Shown here: positions 28,601 through 39,222 of the stretch, one piece after another | How positions within the stretch are numbered: position 1 is the first letter of the stretch | How the letters are laid out: each line of letters begins with the position of its first letter | Assembly (NCBI GenBank): GCA_020736575.1 | Contig: JAGPYM010000068.1 | Location: 1-64,000 of the forward strand | Direction of reading: 5' to 3' | DNA from: Thelonectria olida | Lineage: Eukaryota > Ascomycota > Sordariomycetes > Hypocreales > Nectriaceae | DNA length: 64,000 nt | Program-made: the position numbers and the translations under genes | The notes under the pieces: model-generated | The model's database searches: none | Told to the model about the DNA's origin: nothing | Seen by the model: the letters and a program-made list of their open reading frames with translations, nothing else

Positions 28601-30081
28601 ATCGTGGCAAGGAGGTGATGGCGCTGCTTCTCGATAAGCGCGGGGCCGAGATCCAGATCACTGAGGGCGTTGTCAAAGCTGCGGCTCAGAACGGGAATCG
28701 TGGCAAGGAGGTGATGGCGCTGCTTCTCAACAAGCGCGGGGCCGAGATCCAGGTCACTGAAGACGTCGTCAAGGCTGCGGCTCAGAACGAGAATCGTGGC
28801 GAGAAGGTGATGGCGCTGCTTCTCGATAAGCGCGGGGCCGAGATCCAGATCACTGAGGGCGTTGTCAAAGCTGCGGCTCAGAACGGGAATCGTGGCAAGG
28901 AGGTGATGGCGCTGCTTCTCGACAAGCGCGGGGCCGAGATCCAGGTCACTGAAGACGTCGTCAAGGCTGCGGCTCAGAACGAGAATCGTGGCGAGAAGGT
29001 GATGGCGCTGCTTCTCGATAAGCGCGGGGCCGAGATCCAGATCACTGAGGGCGTTGTCAAAGCTGCGGCTCAGAACGGGAATCGTGGCAAGGAGGTGATG
29101 GCGCTGCTTCTCGACAAGCGCGGGGCCGAGATCCAGGTCACTGAAGACGTCGTCAAGGCTGCGGCTCAGAACGAGAATCGTGGCGAGAAGGTGATGGCGC
29201 TGCTTCTCGACAAGCGCGGGGCCGAGATCCAGATCACTGAGGACATCGTCAAAGCTGCGGCTCAGAATGGGAATCGTGGCAAGGAGGTGATGGCGCTGCT
29301 TCTCAATAAGCGCGGGGCCGAGATCCACATCACTGAGGACGTCCTCAAGGCCGCGGTTGGGAACGAGAGAAGCGCGGAAGTTGTTGCTTTGCTTTTGACA
29401 AAACGCGGGATCGACACCATTGCCGCCATTACGGACAACGTGTGCTTCACTGCGGCTGCTTCCGGGCAGCTGGACGCTCTTCGGTTCCTTTGCCAACAGA
29501 TTCCGCCTAAGACTGTCGATCCGAGTTGGAATTCTATTGCTCGTTTCTATCACGCAGCAGAGCATGGCGATGTGGACCGAGTCAAACAATTGCTGCAGGA
29601 ACCAATCCCAACAGATACAAAAAACAGCCGCGGTCAAACTCCTCTTTGGATTGCAGCATTCAACAGGCGAACTGACGTTGTGAAAATCCTGGCACGAGAA
29701 AAAAACGTTAATGTCGACTCTTTATCCGCCTCTGGTCAGTCACCGATTTTCTGGCCTTCCGCTTATGGTTATGAGGATGTCGTCGACATCCTCGTGTCCG
29801 TTGGAGCGAAATCACACTTTATTGATGCTAATGGACGAACCGCTGTCTCTATGGCGAGACAGAACGGACATGAAAGAATCGTCCGAGTTCTCGACGCACA
29901 ATCGGCACAGCGCCGTGAAAGCGTGTCAGTTGGACATAGGCTTTGGTGGAGACGATTGTTACTCTGTGCTGCCCTGATCTTCCTGGGTTTTATCTTTGGC
30001 GCCGGCATGCTCGATAAATATCATCAGACTCGTACACCTGAGAATTCGGGGGCCGGCTTCTGCTTATTTCGTTTGGGATGA
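22613..30081 (+). CDS. Giant NACHT NLR with ~41 near-identical 32-aa repeats, ankyrins and C-terminal TM
   Basis: Predicted 2392-aa fungal NOD-like receptor, a STAND NTPase of the kind used in heterokaryon incompatibility and other non-self responses. Seven exons: 22613-22644, 22702-23273, 23319-23432, 23479-23586, 23632-23830, 23879-24496 and 24546-30081; the total is an exact multiple of three. Residues 1-290 are the usual fungal NLR N-terminal helical region (KFKEVGDIVVQYDPVHAALP). NACHT: Walker A GIPGSGKS (about 331), Walker B TIVIDALDEC (about 440), MFRWVSLQLQAL (about 548) and a winged-helix-like part. Residues about 845-2176 hold 41 repeats plus one degenerate unit. Two or three ordinary ankyrin repeats follow (about 2209-2330). 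A hydrophobic helix (LLLCAALIFLGFIFGAGML, about 2350) lies near the C-terminus. Start chosen because ATG at 22613 plus a phase-2 intron joins exactly to the conserved DDLWAAAV segment. The gene looks intact. Confidence 0.88.
25437..29430 (+). repeat. Tandem coding array, ~41 units of about 96 bp
   Basis: In-frame array inside the NLR. The consensus unit is VVKAAAQNxNRGEKVMALLL followed by DKRGAEIQITED (32 aa, 96 bp). I count 41 units plus a decayed 42nd. Eight units (5, 9, 11, 13, 20, 21, 23, 31) are a 30-aa variant with the core TIARHFDETTFSSLL. Unit 28 carries a four-residue insertion (GYRV). Most variation falls at the residues after AAA (Q/G/A/R-N, then E/R/G/W, N/Y/H and so on) while the rest is nearly fixed. 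Toward the 3' end, units 33-40 form a two-unit (192-bp) higher-order repeat of alternating ENRGEK and GNRGKE types, almost identical at DNA level. This suggests recent unequal exchange. Confidence 0.92.
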
Positions 30082-30780
30082 TGGACTTTTCAATGGAGAA
30101 TATTAATTCTACTCAAGTATTACCCCCCTGGTTACTAGTTAAGCGAGTATTCCACTAACACTATCAACTAGACCAACGGGGCTTGTCGTCGGGACTTCAA
30201 AAGCCTTCCTGGCTTCTGCAACCATTTGGAAAGTGAGTCTACTGGATTCATCCGATTCGAGCAAGTCCAGAGAAACATCGGTGACATTGTGCGGGGCAAT
30301 CGTCTTACCACCTTGGAAGGGGATGAAAATAGTAGTGACTGCATGGTGACGTTTTTGTTTACCTTGGGACGGTTGGAGGCAACGCATAGCTTAATTGAAC
30401 TAGAAGAAAGATTATTAGTTTCCTAATACTGGTTGGTTGTCCCTCTTGGCACTATGACGGCTGTACATTGGCTGTAGAGATTGAGGCCACTAGCTTCTTG
30501 GTCATTTGATATCTCCCAAACACTAAAGGCAAGCTGGCTCGGCGGATCTTCGCGTATAGTCTAGAGATCCTAAATCTCAGGTACAAAATATACATACTAA
30601 GACTGCTGACTGCGAACATCAATGGGCTGCGACTTGGCGTAACATGGCAAGCGCCTTGATGGAATAGATACTTGTGCTCATTCACTCTGCGGAGTTGCAT
30701 TATCTCTCAATAGAGCGATGTACCATCCTTTTCCTTGTGCCTTTAATTGCATAGACGCTAACCGGGAATCTCGCTTAATA
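30082..30780. other. Intergenic, no clear gene
   Basis: About 700 bp between the NLR stop and the Ulp1-like fragment. On the minus strand, an ATG at 30,387 opens a frame that could splice (donor GTAAAC, acceptor CCAAG) into a short product ending VGLVDSVSGILA near 30,139. I recognise no family and do not count it as a gene. Confidence 0.4.
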
Positions 30781-31564
30781 TTCTCCTATACCCACCGAAC
30801 AATATGATTAAAGCACCCTAGATCGAATTGCAAATGGAATTGTGTCCGGAGTCGGCATTTCTGGGTCATCGGCCCGGACATATGTGACGGACAAGTGGGG
30901 ACTGTCCGGAAGGCGGCGCCGAGTAGCCTGTGAAGAACTTGATCTGGGCTGCCATTTAGGTCAATCGATAGACCTTAACAACTGCCGAAAGACCCGTCGT
31001 GGGTAGCTGGTACTAGAAGCAGCATTCACACCGATCTACCTTTGTCTTGAAACAGTTCTTGCAATACCGTTGAAGATTGTGTACATTTCTTATCAGGTTG
31101 ATAAATCGACTTGCTTTCTCATGTGTGCGGGCTTAGTCACATAACTTCTGTCGTTTACCCTTTTCCTCTTGGCAGTCTTGCCCCCTCTCCTTGCCCATCC
31201 GTTTCCTCCTTGGCTGTTCTGGCGCAACGACCAACGCGTCACTCGTCCACGCTGAACACAAGAGGCTTACAGCTTCAGCCCTTAGTTCTCCCGAGTCATA
31301 ATTATCCTCATCTCCAGAAATAATAGGTCGACCGAGCATACGGCGGCGGGCATGTCTGATGACAAGCGGACCGCAGCTATGCCCATCGTTCTGTCGCAGC
31401 GTTTCCTGATCATCCCCATCAGTTAGATTCTAGCTTCGCACCGTTGTCCTGGAGATACACACCTTCTCGATGTACCGAAGATGGGGAAACTCTTTGCACA
31501 TGCCGTCTACTAACCAATTAGCTCCTGTTTCCCCCTTGGCTAGAGGTATTTGTCGCATACCTTA
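30781..31564 (-). pseudogene. Duplicated, frameshifted 3' fragment of the Ulp1-like protease gene
   Basis: This 784-bp segment is nearly identical to 39,223-40,006, the last two exons, introns and 3' flank of the Ulp1-like gene. It keeps the coding stretch with QNDGHSCGP (catalytic Cys region, about 31,405-31,133) and the preceding intron. The small penultimate exon has lost one base (TGTGCAAAGAG where the other copy has TGTGCACAAGAG), shifting the frame. The 5' part of the gene is absent: similarity stops at the AAG/GTATGC exon-intron edge. It is therefore a dead partial duplicate, not an independent mobile element. The other end of the duplication is at 30,781, about 350 bp past the stop codon. 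Confidence 0.88.
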
Positions 31565-32309
31565 GCAATCTGAACGGTGGAAACGCGGCTTGGTCCTTCT
31601 GTTAAATTCTCTCCGCATCCACCAAGCAACCCGTCGCGTCGTTTCGCGTCTTCGGGCTTTACTAAAACAAGCTAGCCCATGAACTGCCTTGCTGCCTGGC
31701 GGAGAGCGAACACCGGCGGGCTTTTCCCAAGAGTCCCGATACTCAAGGCAGTGCGATAAATATGCCGGTGGAGGCCGCGCGGGAAATGCTCGCTAATCGA
31801 TGGGCTGGAAGGGCTCGGATTAGCGGGCAAGGGTCGGTCGGAAACTGTGGCGCTGAGATTGTGCGAAGATGAGTATTTGCAACCATCGCCCACCAGGAAA
31901 TGTTTGGAGGTGCGATACGCCTGACAAGCTTGAGCAAGAAGCATGATAGACCCACCTCTTCAGAAAGCCGTGTTGGCTGTACAATTAGCGATGCAAACTT
32001 CGAGGGCGACCCAGACAATGTTGAGCTCACTCACTTCTACAGAGCCTTTTCAAGGCGTAGCACATCCTACGGTAGCACGGGAAGATACCTTGGAGATGGT
32101 GCACCTCAGAGGAGCATATCAGATCCCCATCGAGGGGAATAGGAGTGCTGTCGGGCCACATGGCCTGCCACATGATGCCCTAGGGTCCATGCGTTAAAGA
32201 CGATTCCTTAGGAAACTTCCAGGAAGATGATGGCAAATTTTTGTACTATATAGGGGATGCCCCTAGACTCTGTACTTTGCAAAGGTAGTAGAAGAAGAGA
32301 GGAAAAGAA
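31565..32309. other. Intergenic with dispersed repeat; no clear gene
   Basis: Contains the second 116-bp repeat copy (31,722-31,837). The remainder up to the 3' end of the Zn2Cys6-ankyrin gene shows only short unsupported frames on both strands. Confidence 0.5.
31722..31837 (+). repeat. 116-bp dispersed repeat, copy 2
   Basis: Partner of 22,113-22,228. It lies 158 bp to the right of the Ulp1 fragment, in the same orientation as copy 1. Confidence 0.75.
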
Positions 32310-34421
32310 CTAGAACTCTGCAATACCATGATATAAAGCCTGCAGCAGCTTAACGACGGCCTCGTGTCCTCCCTCGGCGGCATACGACAGCGACGTCCGG
32401 CCGTACTTGTCTCTTGAGTCGACGTCGGCGCCCTTATCGAGCAGCAGCTTCACAACAGCCTCATGCCCTTCCACGGCGGCATAAAATAGCGGCGTCCAGC
32501 CATACTCGGCATATTTTGAGTTGACGTCGGCGCCCTTGTCGAGCAGCAGCTTCACAACAGCCTCGTGCCCTTCCACGGCGGCATACGATAGCGGCGTCCA
32601 GCCATCCTGATCCTTCAAGTCGATATCAGCGCCCTTATCAAGCAGCAGCTTCACAACAGCCTCGTGCCCTCCCGCGGCGGCATACGATAGCGGCGTCCAG
32701 CCATCCTGATCCTTCAAGTCGATATCAGCGCCCTTATCAAGCAGCAGCTTCGCGACGGCCTCGTGTCCTTCCTCGACGGCATACGATAGCGGCGTCCGGC
32801 CATACTCATCCTCCGAGTCGACGTCGGCGCCATTATCGAGCAACAGCTTCACAACAGCCTCGTGCCCTCTGCGGGCCGCCCACGAGAGCGGCGTCCGGCC
32901 ATACTCATCCTTCAAGTCGATATCGGCGCCCTTATCAAGCAGCAGCTTCACAACAGCCTGGTGCCCTTCCACGGCGGCATAAAATAGCGGCGTCCAGCCA
33001 TACTCGGCATATTTTGAGTTGACGTCGGCGCCCTTGTCGAGCAGCAGCTTCACAACAGCCTCGTGCCCTTCCACGGCGGCATACGATAGCGGCGTCCAGC
33101 CATCCTGATCCTTCAAGTCGATATCAGCGCCCTTATCAAGCAGCAGCTTCACAACAGCCTCGTGCCCTCCCGCGGCGGCATACGATAGCGGCGTCCAGCC
33201 ATCCTGATCCTTCAAGTCGATATCAGCGCCCTTATCAAGCAGCAGCTTCACAACAGCCTGGTGCCCTCCCACGGCGGCCCACGACAGCGGCGTCTGGCCC
33301 CAGTTATCTTTCAAGTCAACGTCGGCGCCCTTGTTGAGCAGCAGCTTGATGACCCCATGGAAGACCCCGGAGCACGCGATATGAAGAGGCGATCGTCCAA
33401 AGACATCTATGATAGTTATAGACTTGTTGAATAGATGGGGAGCGTGCATATTCTCTCCAATACCAAGGTCAAGACCAACATGCAGTAGAGACCGTCCTAG
33501 CATGTCTTGCTGTCCGATAAGGTGTTGTTGACTTGAAATTAATGGCAGGAATGCACTCGCTTCAGTCAGTAGTAGAAGGTTGTGCAACGGAGGCATTGGT
33601 AGGACCTCACGACCATGAATAGTCTTTAAGCGTTGTATGCTTTCGCCATGAATATCGCAATATTTCTGCATCTCGACGGACCAGTGGGAGGATTCTACTA
33701 AATCGATAAGCCGAACTTCTTGCATCGTCAGCGCTGCGCCAATATCGCCAATACTTCGCGCCCGGTCGACGACGTCTGCCGAGACTCTGGCTTGCTGATA
33801 CATTTGCTCGCATTTAAGACGGGAGTCTTCGGTCGCAAGCAAAAGGGTCAGAGAGGAGAGAGCGACAAAAGGATGTCCAGAAGAAGGGGATTCGTCCAGA
33901 TACGACTTGATATCGGAAATAACTAATGCCTCTTCTTCTGTAATCCAGCGGAAGACATTCGCTATGGCCTCCGGTTCGCGGCACGATCCAAATAATGTCA
34001 TCCTCGCGTCGATGATGGCGCGGGCAGACTTGGCGTAGAGATTTAGTCGTCTAAGCCACGCGACTCTCAGCGACCTAGTTAGTGATTGTAAGCCGGGGAA
34101 GCATATCAAGCAGACGCCGTTAAGAGCATACAGGTCGCGGAATTTTTGAATGCTGTCGGTGCTTGCTACCTCGCCACTGGGGCTAGGCGGCAAGCATTTA
34201 GATCCCGCAGCCCGCTGGTTTTCCGAGCACTCATACCCCTTCTCGATGCATCGCTCGCATTTCTGAGGCCATACTCGGTCGGTCGGCTTACACTAAAAAT
34301 GATGACGTGTCGGCTGGTGTTCCTGGAAGGAATTGACGCCACGTACCTTTTGCTTGGCTTCCCGACATCGATGACATTTTTCATAATTAAGGCGTCGCCT
34401 CTTTCTCGGAGCCTGGTCCAT
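32310..34421 (-). CDS. Zn2Cys6-ankyrin repeat protein
   Basis: Predicted 685-aa protein from two exons: 34421-34347 and 34292-32310, with a 54-nt phase-0 intron. The ATG at 34421 is preferred because it gives a basic stretch (PRKRRR) and then a complete Zn(2)-Cys(6) cluster spanning the intron: Cys16, 19, 26, 37, 40 and 47 (C-x2-C-x6-C-x10-C-x2-C-x6-C). A helical middle region of about 280 residues is unassigned. Eleven ankyrin repeats of 33-34 aa fill the rest (consensus GWTPLSYAAVEGHEAVVKLL followed by LDKGADIDLKDQD). Units 3-5 are repeated almost exactly as units 8-10, a block duplication of about 300 bp. Such repeat homogeneity is known from fungal recognition proteins. The Zn cluster suggests nuclear location and DNA binding; a role in non-self sensing or regulation is inference. 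The gene looks intact. Confidence 0.85.
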
Positions 34422-35654
34422 GTGTGATCGATCTGGATGCCACGAGTTCGGGAGCGATGTGGAGGCCGTTTTGAAATTCTTTGGTCGTCGCAGTATCGCA
34501 GTGAAAAGCGGGCGACCAGGCCGATTTTAAGGGATTTTTTAGTCTACTGATGAACGGGCTGGCCAATGACGCACTGTCGCAGTCGACGTGCCGAATGAAT
34601 GGGTGGCAGCCAATGGCGCCCTGCTGGTGAACAAGGAGGAGACGGATACGCTGCCCCACTGGAGGCTCCGAGCAAACCTTGGAGACGACGCAGCCCTGCT
34701 ACCGCTGCGGGAACAACCAAGCCCCTGTGCCCCGTTCAAGCTCCGTCCCCAGAGGAACAAGCCAATGAAAAATCTCCGTAGCAAGGCCACAAGGACCTGA
34801 AGTGGGTCAATAGTACATACCGACGCAATGCCACGCCCTCCTCCACAGCCGGGTGGAGCGGATCGCCCTTGCTCCTTGTTGCTCTTGTTGCTCACTCTGA
34901 TGAGTGAGTTGCGATGTCATGGTGTCGGACCTAAACAAGCCGCAATATGGAATAGGCCTTTTCTGAGCTGTCATTGGAGCTCTCGCTCAATTGGCGCTGA
35001 CCAACGTTGGAGTCGTCCTAGTTAGTTGCTGTTGTTTTCAACAGCAACCCGAGAATGGGACTTCTGGCAAGTAGTCAGCGTGGCTTAACGTTATTTACTT
35101 TGTAGATAACTCGGTCTTGGACGGAATGTGGTGAGCCTTAGATTGAGGAGGTCGGGCTTCAGCTGGAAGGGGGCAGCCCGTCCACTCGAGAGCGCCTTCG
35201 AGACCCATATGTGGAGCAAGACGGTGTCGGCTTGTCCAACCAGAATTCTCATATCTCGACAGCAGATCCTGGTTGGCCCATGACCACCACACACTTTGAC
35301 GCAGGCTCTGAAGACCAATCGCGCACTGGCGCACTGGGCCCAAGTAATCTCGGAAACGCTAGACGACGGTTTACGGTTTTGTCATGCGGGGGGTGGGGGC
35401 CATGTATCATGCATTCCCCACTACAATTGGACGACAGGGACCAATCGTAATCTGCATGACAGCGGTGCTTGCTCTCCTCACCGTAAAATCGAAAATCTGC
35501 CAAGATCGAGATCTGAAAATACAACTTTTTCGTGCTATATCTGGCTATTTAAGGGATATCTTTGCCATCCCGAGTCTGCATACTCACCGATAAAATTTCT
35601 TCCCTGTTCAAAATCCTAACTCCATCCACCCCTCAACTTAATCTCTATGGCCCC
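34422..35654. other. Intergenic, no supported gene
   Basis: About 1.2 kb upstream of the Zn2Cys6-ankyrin gene. Short frames exist on both strands, for example around 34,588-34,895, but none has family motifs or convincing splice continuation. The left part presumably holds the promoter of the ankyrin gene. Confidence 0.45.
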
Positions 35655-35819
35655 ATGGCATTATCCAACGAAGCAATCATCGCCATTGTCGGCATTGTGA
35701 TGGGGATCCCTACGGTAGCGATGTTTCTGTGGGGGCTTTGGAGAAAGCTCAAGCCTGGCTCCCCCAATCCGTCTAGTTCGTCTCCCCACAGGTCTTCCTA
35801 CTCTCCAACGCCGATATAG
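35655..35819 (+). CDS. Small single-pass membrane protein
   Basis: A 54-aa frame begins MALSNEAIIAIVGIVMGIP, followed by a hydrophobic run up to MFLWGLWRKLK, then a Ser/Pro-rich tail (PSSSSPHRSSYSPTP). One membrane helix with a positively charged cytosolic edge is predicted. Short fungal proteins with this kind of start are common, but I know no function. The frame is open upstream to 35,562; the internal ATG at 35,655 is preferred because it places the helix right at the N-terminus. A downstream exon is possible. Confidence 0.45.
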   Translation: MALSNEAIIAIVGIVMGIPTVAMFLWGLWRKLKPGSPNPSSSSPHRSSYSPTPI

Positions 35820-36462
35820 CTAATATGAGGGTAGCTTCAGACGATCCAGAGTCTATGCCACTTACCAGAAGGAGTCCAACAAGAATCAATGTGCTTCCCA
35901 CCGAAATACGCTTCGTGTTTGCGCCCCGAGAATAGAGAGAGAATGTAAAGGTCCAGCCTGGCTATCACGGTTTTGTTAGCGCGCCTTGCCGATGGGAACA
36001 GTTGAAGTTGCGTACTACGGTACACGTTAATGACACACTCTTTTCCCTGTATCGCCATTTTCCTTCTATATAGCCTAGATAGAATAAATCATCATACCCG
36101 TAGGTGTGAGGGTGTCACTATCCGTCTAGGTCCTCTCAGTTTGCGTGCTACTGATGTCCCACCTCTCTACCACCATGTACCCGAAAATCCGTATTTCATC
36201 CAATAAGTACCTACCCCAAATTAAAGGGGTTTGAACTGTTGATGGTCGGTGGCGCCTTCGGCAAGTTGCGCCTCTTCATTTGAAGCCTGAGCCCTCCCCA
36301 TAGCGGTGGGAGTTGAGCTGGTTCCCGCCCAGGGTTCCCGTGGAACAATCGGAACAGGGCTCGGAAGTGCGGTGACGAGTGGGGTTATGGCCTCTGGGGA
36401 TGTTTGGTAAGTAGGTCCGATTTGATAGTGCATATGATACGTATTTAGATGTGGAACGCAAC
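35820..36462. other. Intergenic; possible small minus-strand frames
   Basis: A 73-codon frame on the minus strand (36,058-35,837) has a TATA-like GCTATATAG just before its ATG, but I recognise no family. The segment 36,433-36,221 is open on the minus strand and Pro/Ser-rich. It could be a last exon of the gene to its right, whose end carries a GTAAGT donor. Confidence 0.35.
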
Positions 36463-37333
36463 TTACGGAACCGTATCTATCGGCGTCTTATACGTCGACG
36501 GGTTATGGGCCGAGAATTCGTCACCAGGATCGCGGGGCGCTCGTTCTTCGTGGTGATGGAGCTGGGATAAGTTGGGGTTTAACAAGGGTTGGCTGCTGGT
36601 AGATGCCCCGGTGCCGTAGGGGAGAGTGGATGCGGGGCTTAGCGGCGTGACATTCTTAACCGTTTCGTCCAAGATGTTTGCACTGGTTCTTATGCCTGTC
36701 TGCTGAAAGAATGATTCTTTGTCCAAGTAATGATTGGGGGTGCGGTTGTGTGCCGTCTTGCGAATTTCCAAGACCAAAATAACGGCACAAAGCAGGACAA
36801 GAATGACTACGAGAACGAGGGTGGCCCGAGAAAGACTGGATTCAGCAATGGTACTTTTTGGCGTCGGTGGTTCATTGGTTACAGCACGCTGATTGAGGCG
36901 ACTGATGGGAGCTACGTCAATGTGCGGAGGTGGTGGTAGCGATGCCCTGACGACGTCCTTGCACTTTGGCGTTGCTGAGCCCGCTGCCTAGGAGGGGAGC
37001 CGCGGTATTAGCCCAGTGCTGTACATAAGTACCCGGAAATTGTCAATTGGGGAGAGAAAAGTCAGAACATACCAGATCGGCTTTGCACTGGTTAAGATAG
37101 TCCTTCAGTGCGGTCCATCTTGCAAGGTCAAGTGCCTTTTGTGAGAGACCTTGACTGTTAAATCCGGGGAGGAGGGCAATGATTGCGACAATCATGCTAA
37201 CCACAGTTATAAACCAGCTGGTCACAGCCATACTATGGCTGAGCAACCATGCTTTGATGTGGCTAGTGCGAGATGGGGTGGACTTGGGAGTGGGAGGGGT
37301 GCGGGGTGTATATGGCGAGTTATTAGTCGCCAT
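36463..37333 (-). CDS. Fungal two-helix membrane protein
   Basis: Predicted 261-aa protein from exons 37333-37073 and 36987-36463 (85-nt phase-0 intron, donor GTATGT, acceptor CTCCTAG). The N-terminus is Thr/Pro-rich. A first hydrophobic helix (SWFITVVSMIVAIIALLP, about residues 39-56) is followed by a conserved-looking LARWTALKDYLNQC. A second helix (LVLVVILVLLCAVILVL) lies near residue 150, followed by a long Ser/Pro-rich tail. The stop comes directly after a GTAAGT, so a short extra exon down to about 36,279 or 36,221 cannot be excluded. The N-terminal pattern resembles a widespread family of uncharacterised fungal membrane proteins. No function is assigned. Confidence 0.65.
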
Positions 37334-39222
37334 CTGGGATCGAGTGGGAGCTTCTTAGAGGAATGGATTGTGCTTCTAAAGATCGCTCGGAGGTGGGTTA
37401 ATTGCTAGAGTGACTGGAATATGGTCGCTGTGAATAAGAATGAGGAGAAAATATCTAAGCTTGAGACGGGAGGATGAGATTTATGAATAATTGGAACAGT
37501 AATAATCGGGAGAAAGTGTAACGATATACATGTACCACGATGCTATCATTTCACCCTGCAACCTGGAAGTGATCTTGTGGACCCTGGAGTTTGATGACGT
37601 CTCATTGGTGAGCTTCAGGGCAACTCCACGTTGGTGAAGGCTGTGCCTTTGCTTTGCTCGGCCATGTGGGGCCAAGCGGGGGAAACCAGGAGCCCAATTA
37701 CACTCCTCTCTATCAAGTTCGGTAGCACGACTCAACATCCCGTCTCTTTTCTCCACGCCACTCTCCCTCTGTCGTCATCCCATCGTCGCGCCGCGTATCG
37801 CATCGCCTCTGTAGCCTCCATTGCTCCAGGGCTGCTCATCGGGCCTTGGCTCCGGAGCCTGTCAACCTCCCGTACCAATACCAATCGCCCTGGTTGCTCC
37901 CCTGCTTCCTTGTCCAGCACAAGTCGCGTCCCCTGGTCGCCTTTCCCTTCTTCCTTGTCTCCGTGGTTAAGGTTCGCATCCCCTGCTTTCCCTCCTGACT
38001 TTTCGAACCGTCCCCATAAAAATTGCTAATTAAAAACAGAATGGCTCAAGACGACCACGCCCAGAGTCACGACTCTGGAATGCTGTGCCGGGCTCTCCTT
38101 GAGTAGCCCCTAAGTATAGTTTCCATATAACCTGGCATGATGAGGAACTTGGGAGCTGTCTCCGTGACTCTCCATGATTGAAATGCGCCTCGGTGGACAG
38201 TCCTCAGCGCTTTTACTCCAGATCTTTGCGCACAGGCACTGTGTCCAACCACGGTGCTATGCCTCGATTGACCCACACATCCATGGATCCGGCGCCTTTG
38301 ATCGAGGGGTCGGTCTCTTGTTTCCACTTCACCTCATTGCATCGCATCGCATCAACTACTCGTCACCGCACTCACCTAGTCCATCTGCTCTCGAACCTCA
38401 CTCACGAGCGTCCTCCCTCCATCTAGAATCTGACCGTGTCTCATTCATGGCTCCTCTCATCAGCCGTCTTCTTCACCACTCAAGGTCCTTCGATTCCCTT
38501 CGTCGAGCCCCTAACTCGCCAACTGCACCTTGTTTCCCCGTTGCCGTCGGGACCAGATGCCCAAGATAGCCTTGGTTTGCAAATAATGCTATATAAGATT
38601 GAGCGCATCCTGGTGCCACGATTGTCCCAGATGACTATTAGCATTAAAATTTCTATTTCCCATAGACTCTAGAAGAATGTTAAACATTTCCGCGACGGCC
38701 AGACCGCACGACGGATAAGAATTCAACGTCAGACCTCATCACAACCAGTGGCAGAATCCACAAACCCAAGGAGAAGAGACCCAGCCGGCTCCACCACAAG
38801 GATCCTGACCAAGGTATAAAATCAACCGGGGGGGAAGGCCCGGGTTGCACGACGGGATCAGTGTCGATAAGAAACCAGAATATTCGAATAGGTCATGCAA
38901 GAGACTGGTCAGGCCAAGGCGCGATCACTAAACTGCTCTGCCTATAGCGCGACTTCCTGGGAAGTCGCTCCAGGCCGTCTGGAGGCAAGAGGTGGTAGGG
39001 GCAGCTTGCCTTGCGAATCGGAGAATACCTGGTCGACCAAGATATTTTAGAGCTTGGTAAGATTTTGGTTCATGCTTACGCGCACATGGCTGGGTATCAT
39101 TCCCGGGCACCTCGTCACGTCTTCGAGCGCGATACGGCCACTCTCATCCTTGCTAGTGTTCTTTGCACATAGGGATCAATCACTCTCACATGTCCTTAAC
39201 GCACAGAGCCGAGCACTTACTG
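37334..39222. other. Long intergenic stretch with possible decapitated gene
   Basis: About 1.9 kb without a gene I can support. From about 37,690 the plus strand is pyrimidine-rich like a fungal promoter and 5' leader. At 37,971-38,040 there is a GTTAAGG...GCTAATTAAAAACAG intron-like segment directly before an ATG at 38,041, but the frame stops after 21 codons. This looks like a promoter and start left behind when the coding region was lost. A near-perfect palindrome, GCGACTTCC-TG-GGAAGTCGC, lies at about 38,947-38,966. Confidence 0.4.

Noticed and set aside
27850..29637. Long minus-strand frame (595 codons) and several shorter ones opposite the NLR repeats
   Set aside because: They arise from the 96-bp repeat period, which keeps antisense frames open. 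The plus-strand frame carries the NLR motifs and family continuity.
30781..31564. 784-bp duplicated segment as an independent transposon or LTR
   Set aside because: It encodes the last exons and introns of the adjacent Ulp1-like gene and lacks terminal repeats or target-site duplications.
37631..38029. 132-codon plus-strand frame
   Set aside because: Pyrimidine-rich leader-like sequence giving Ser/Pro-rich translation; no domain, and an intron-like signal lies at its end.
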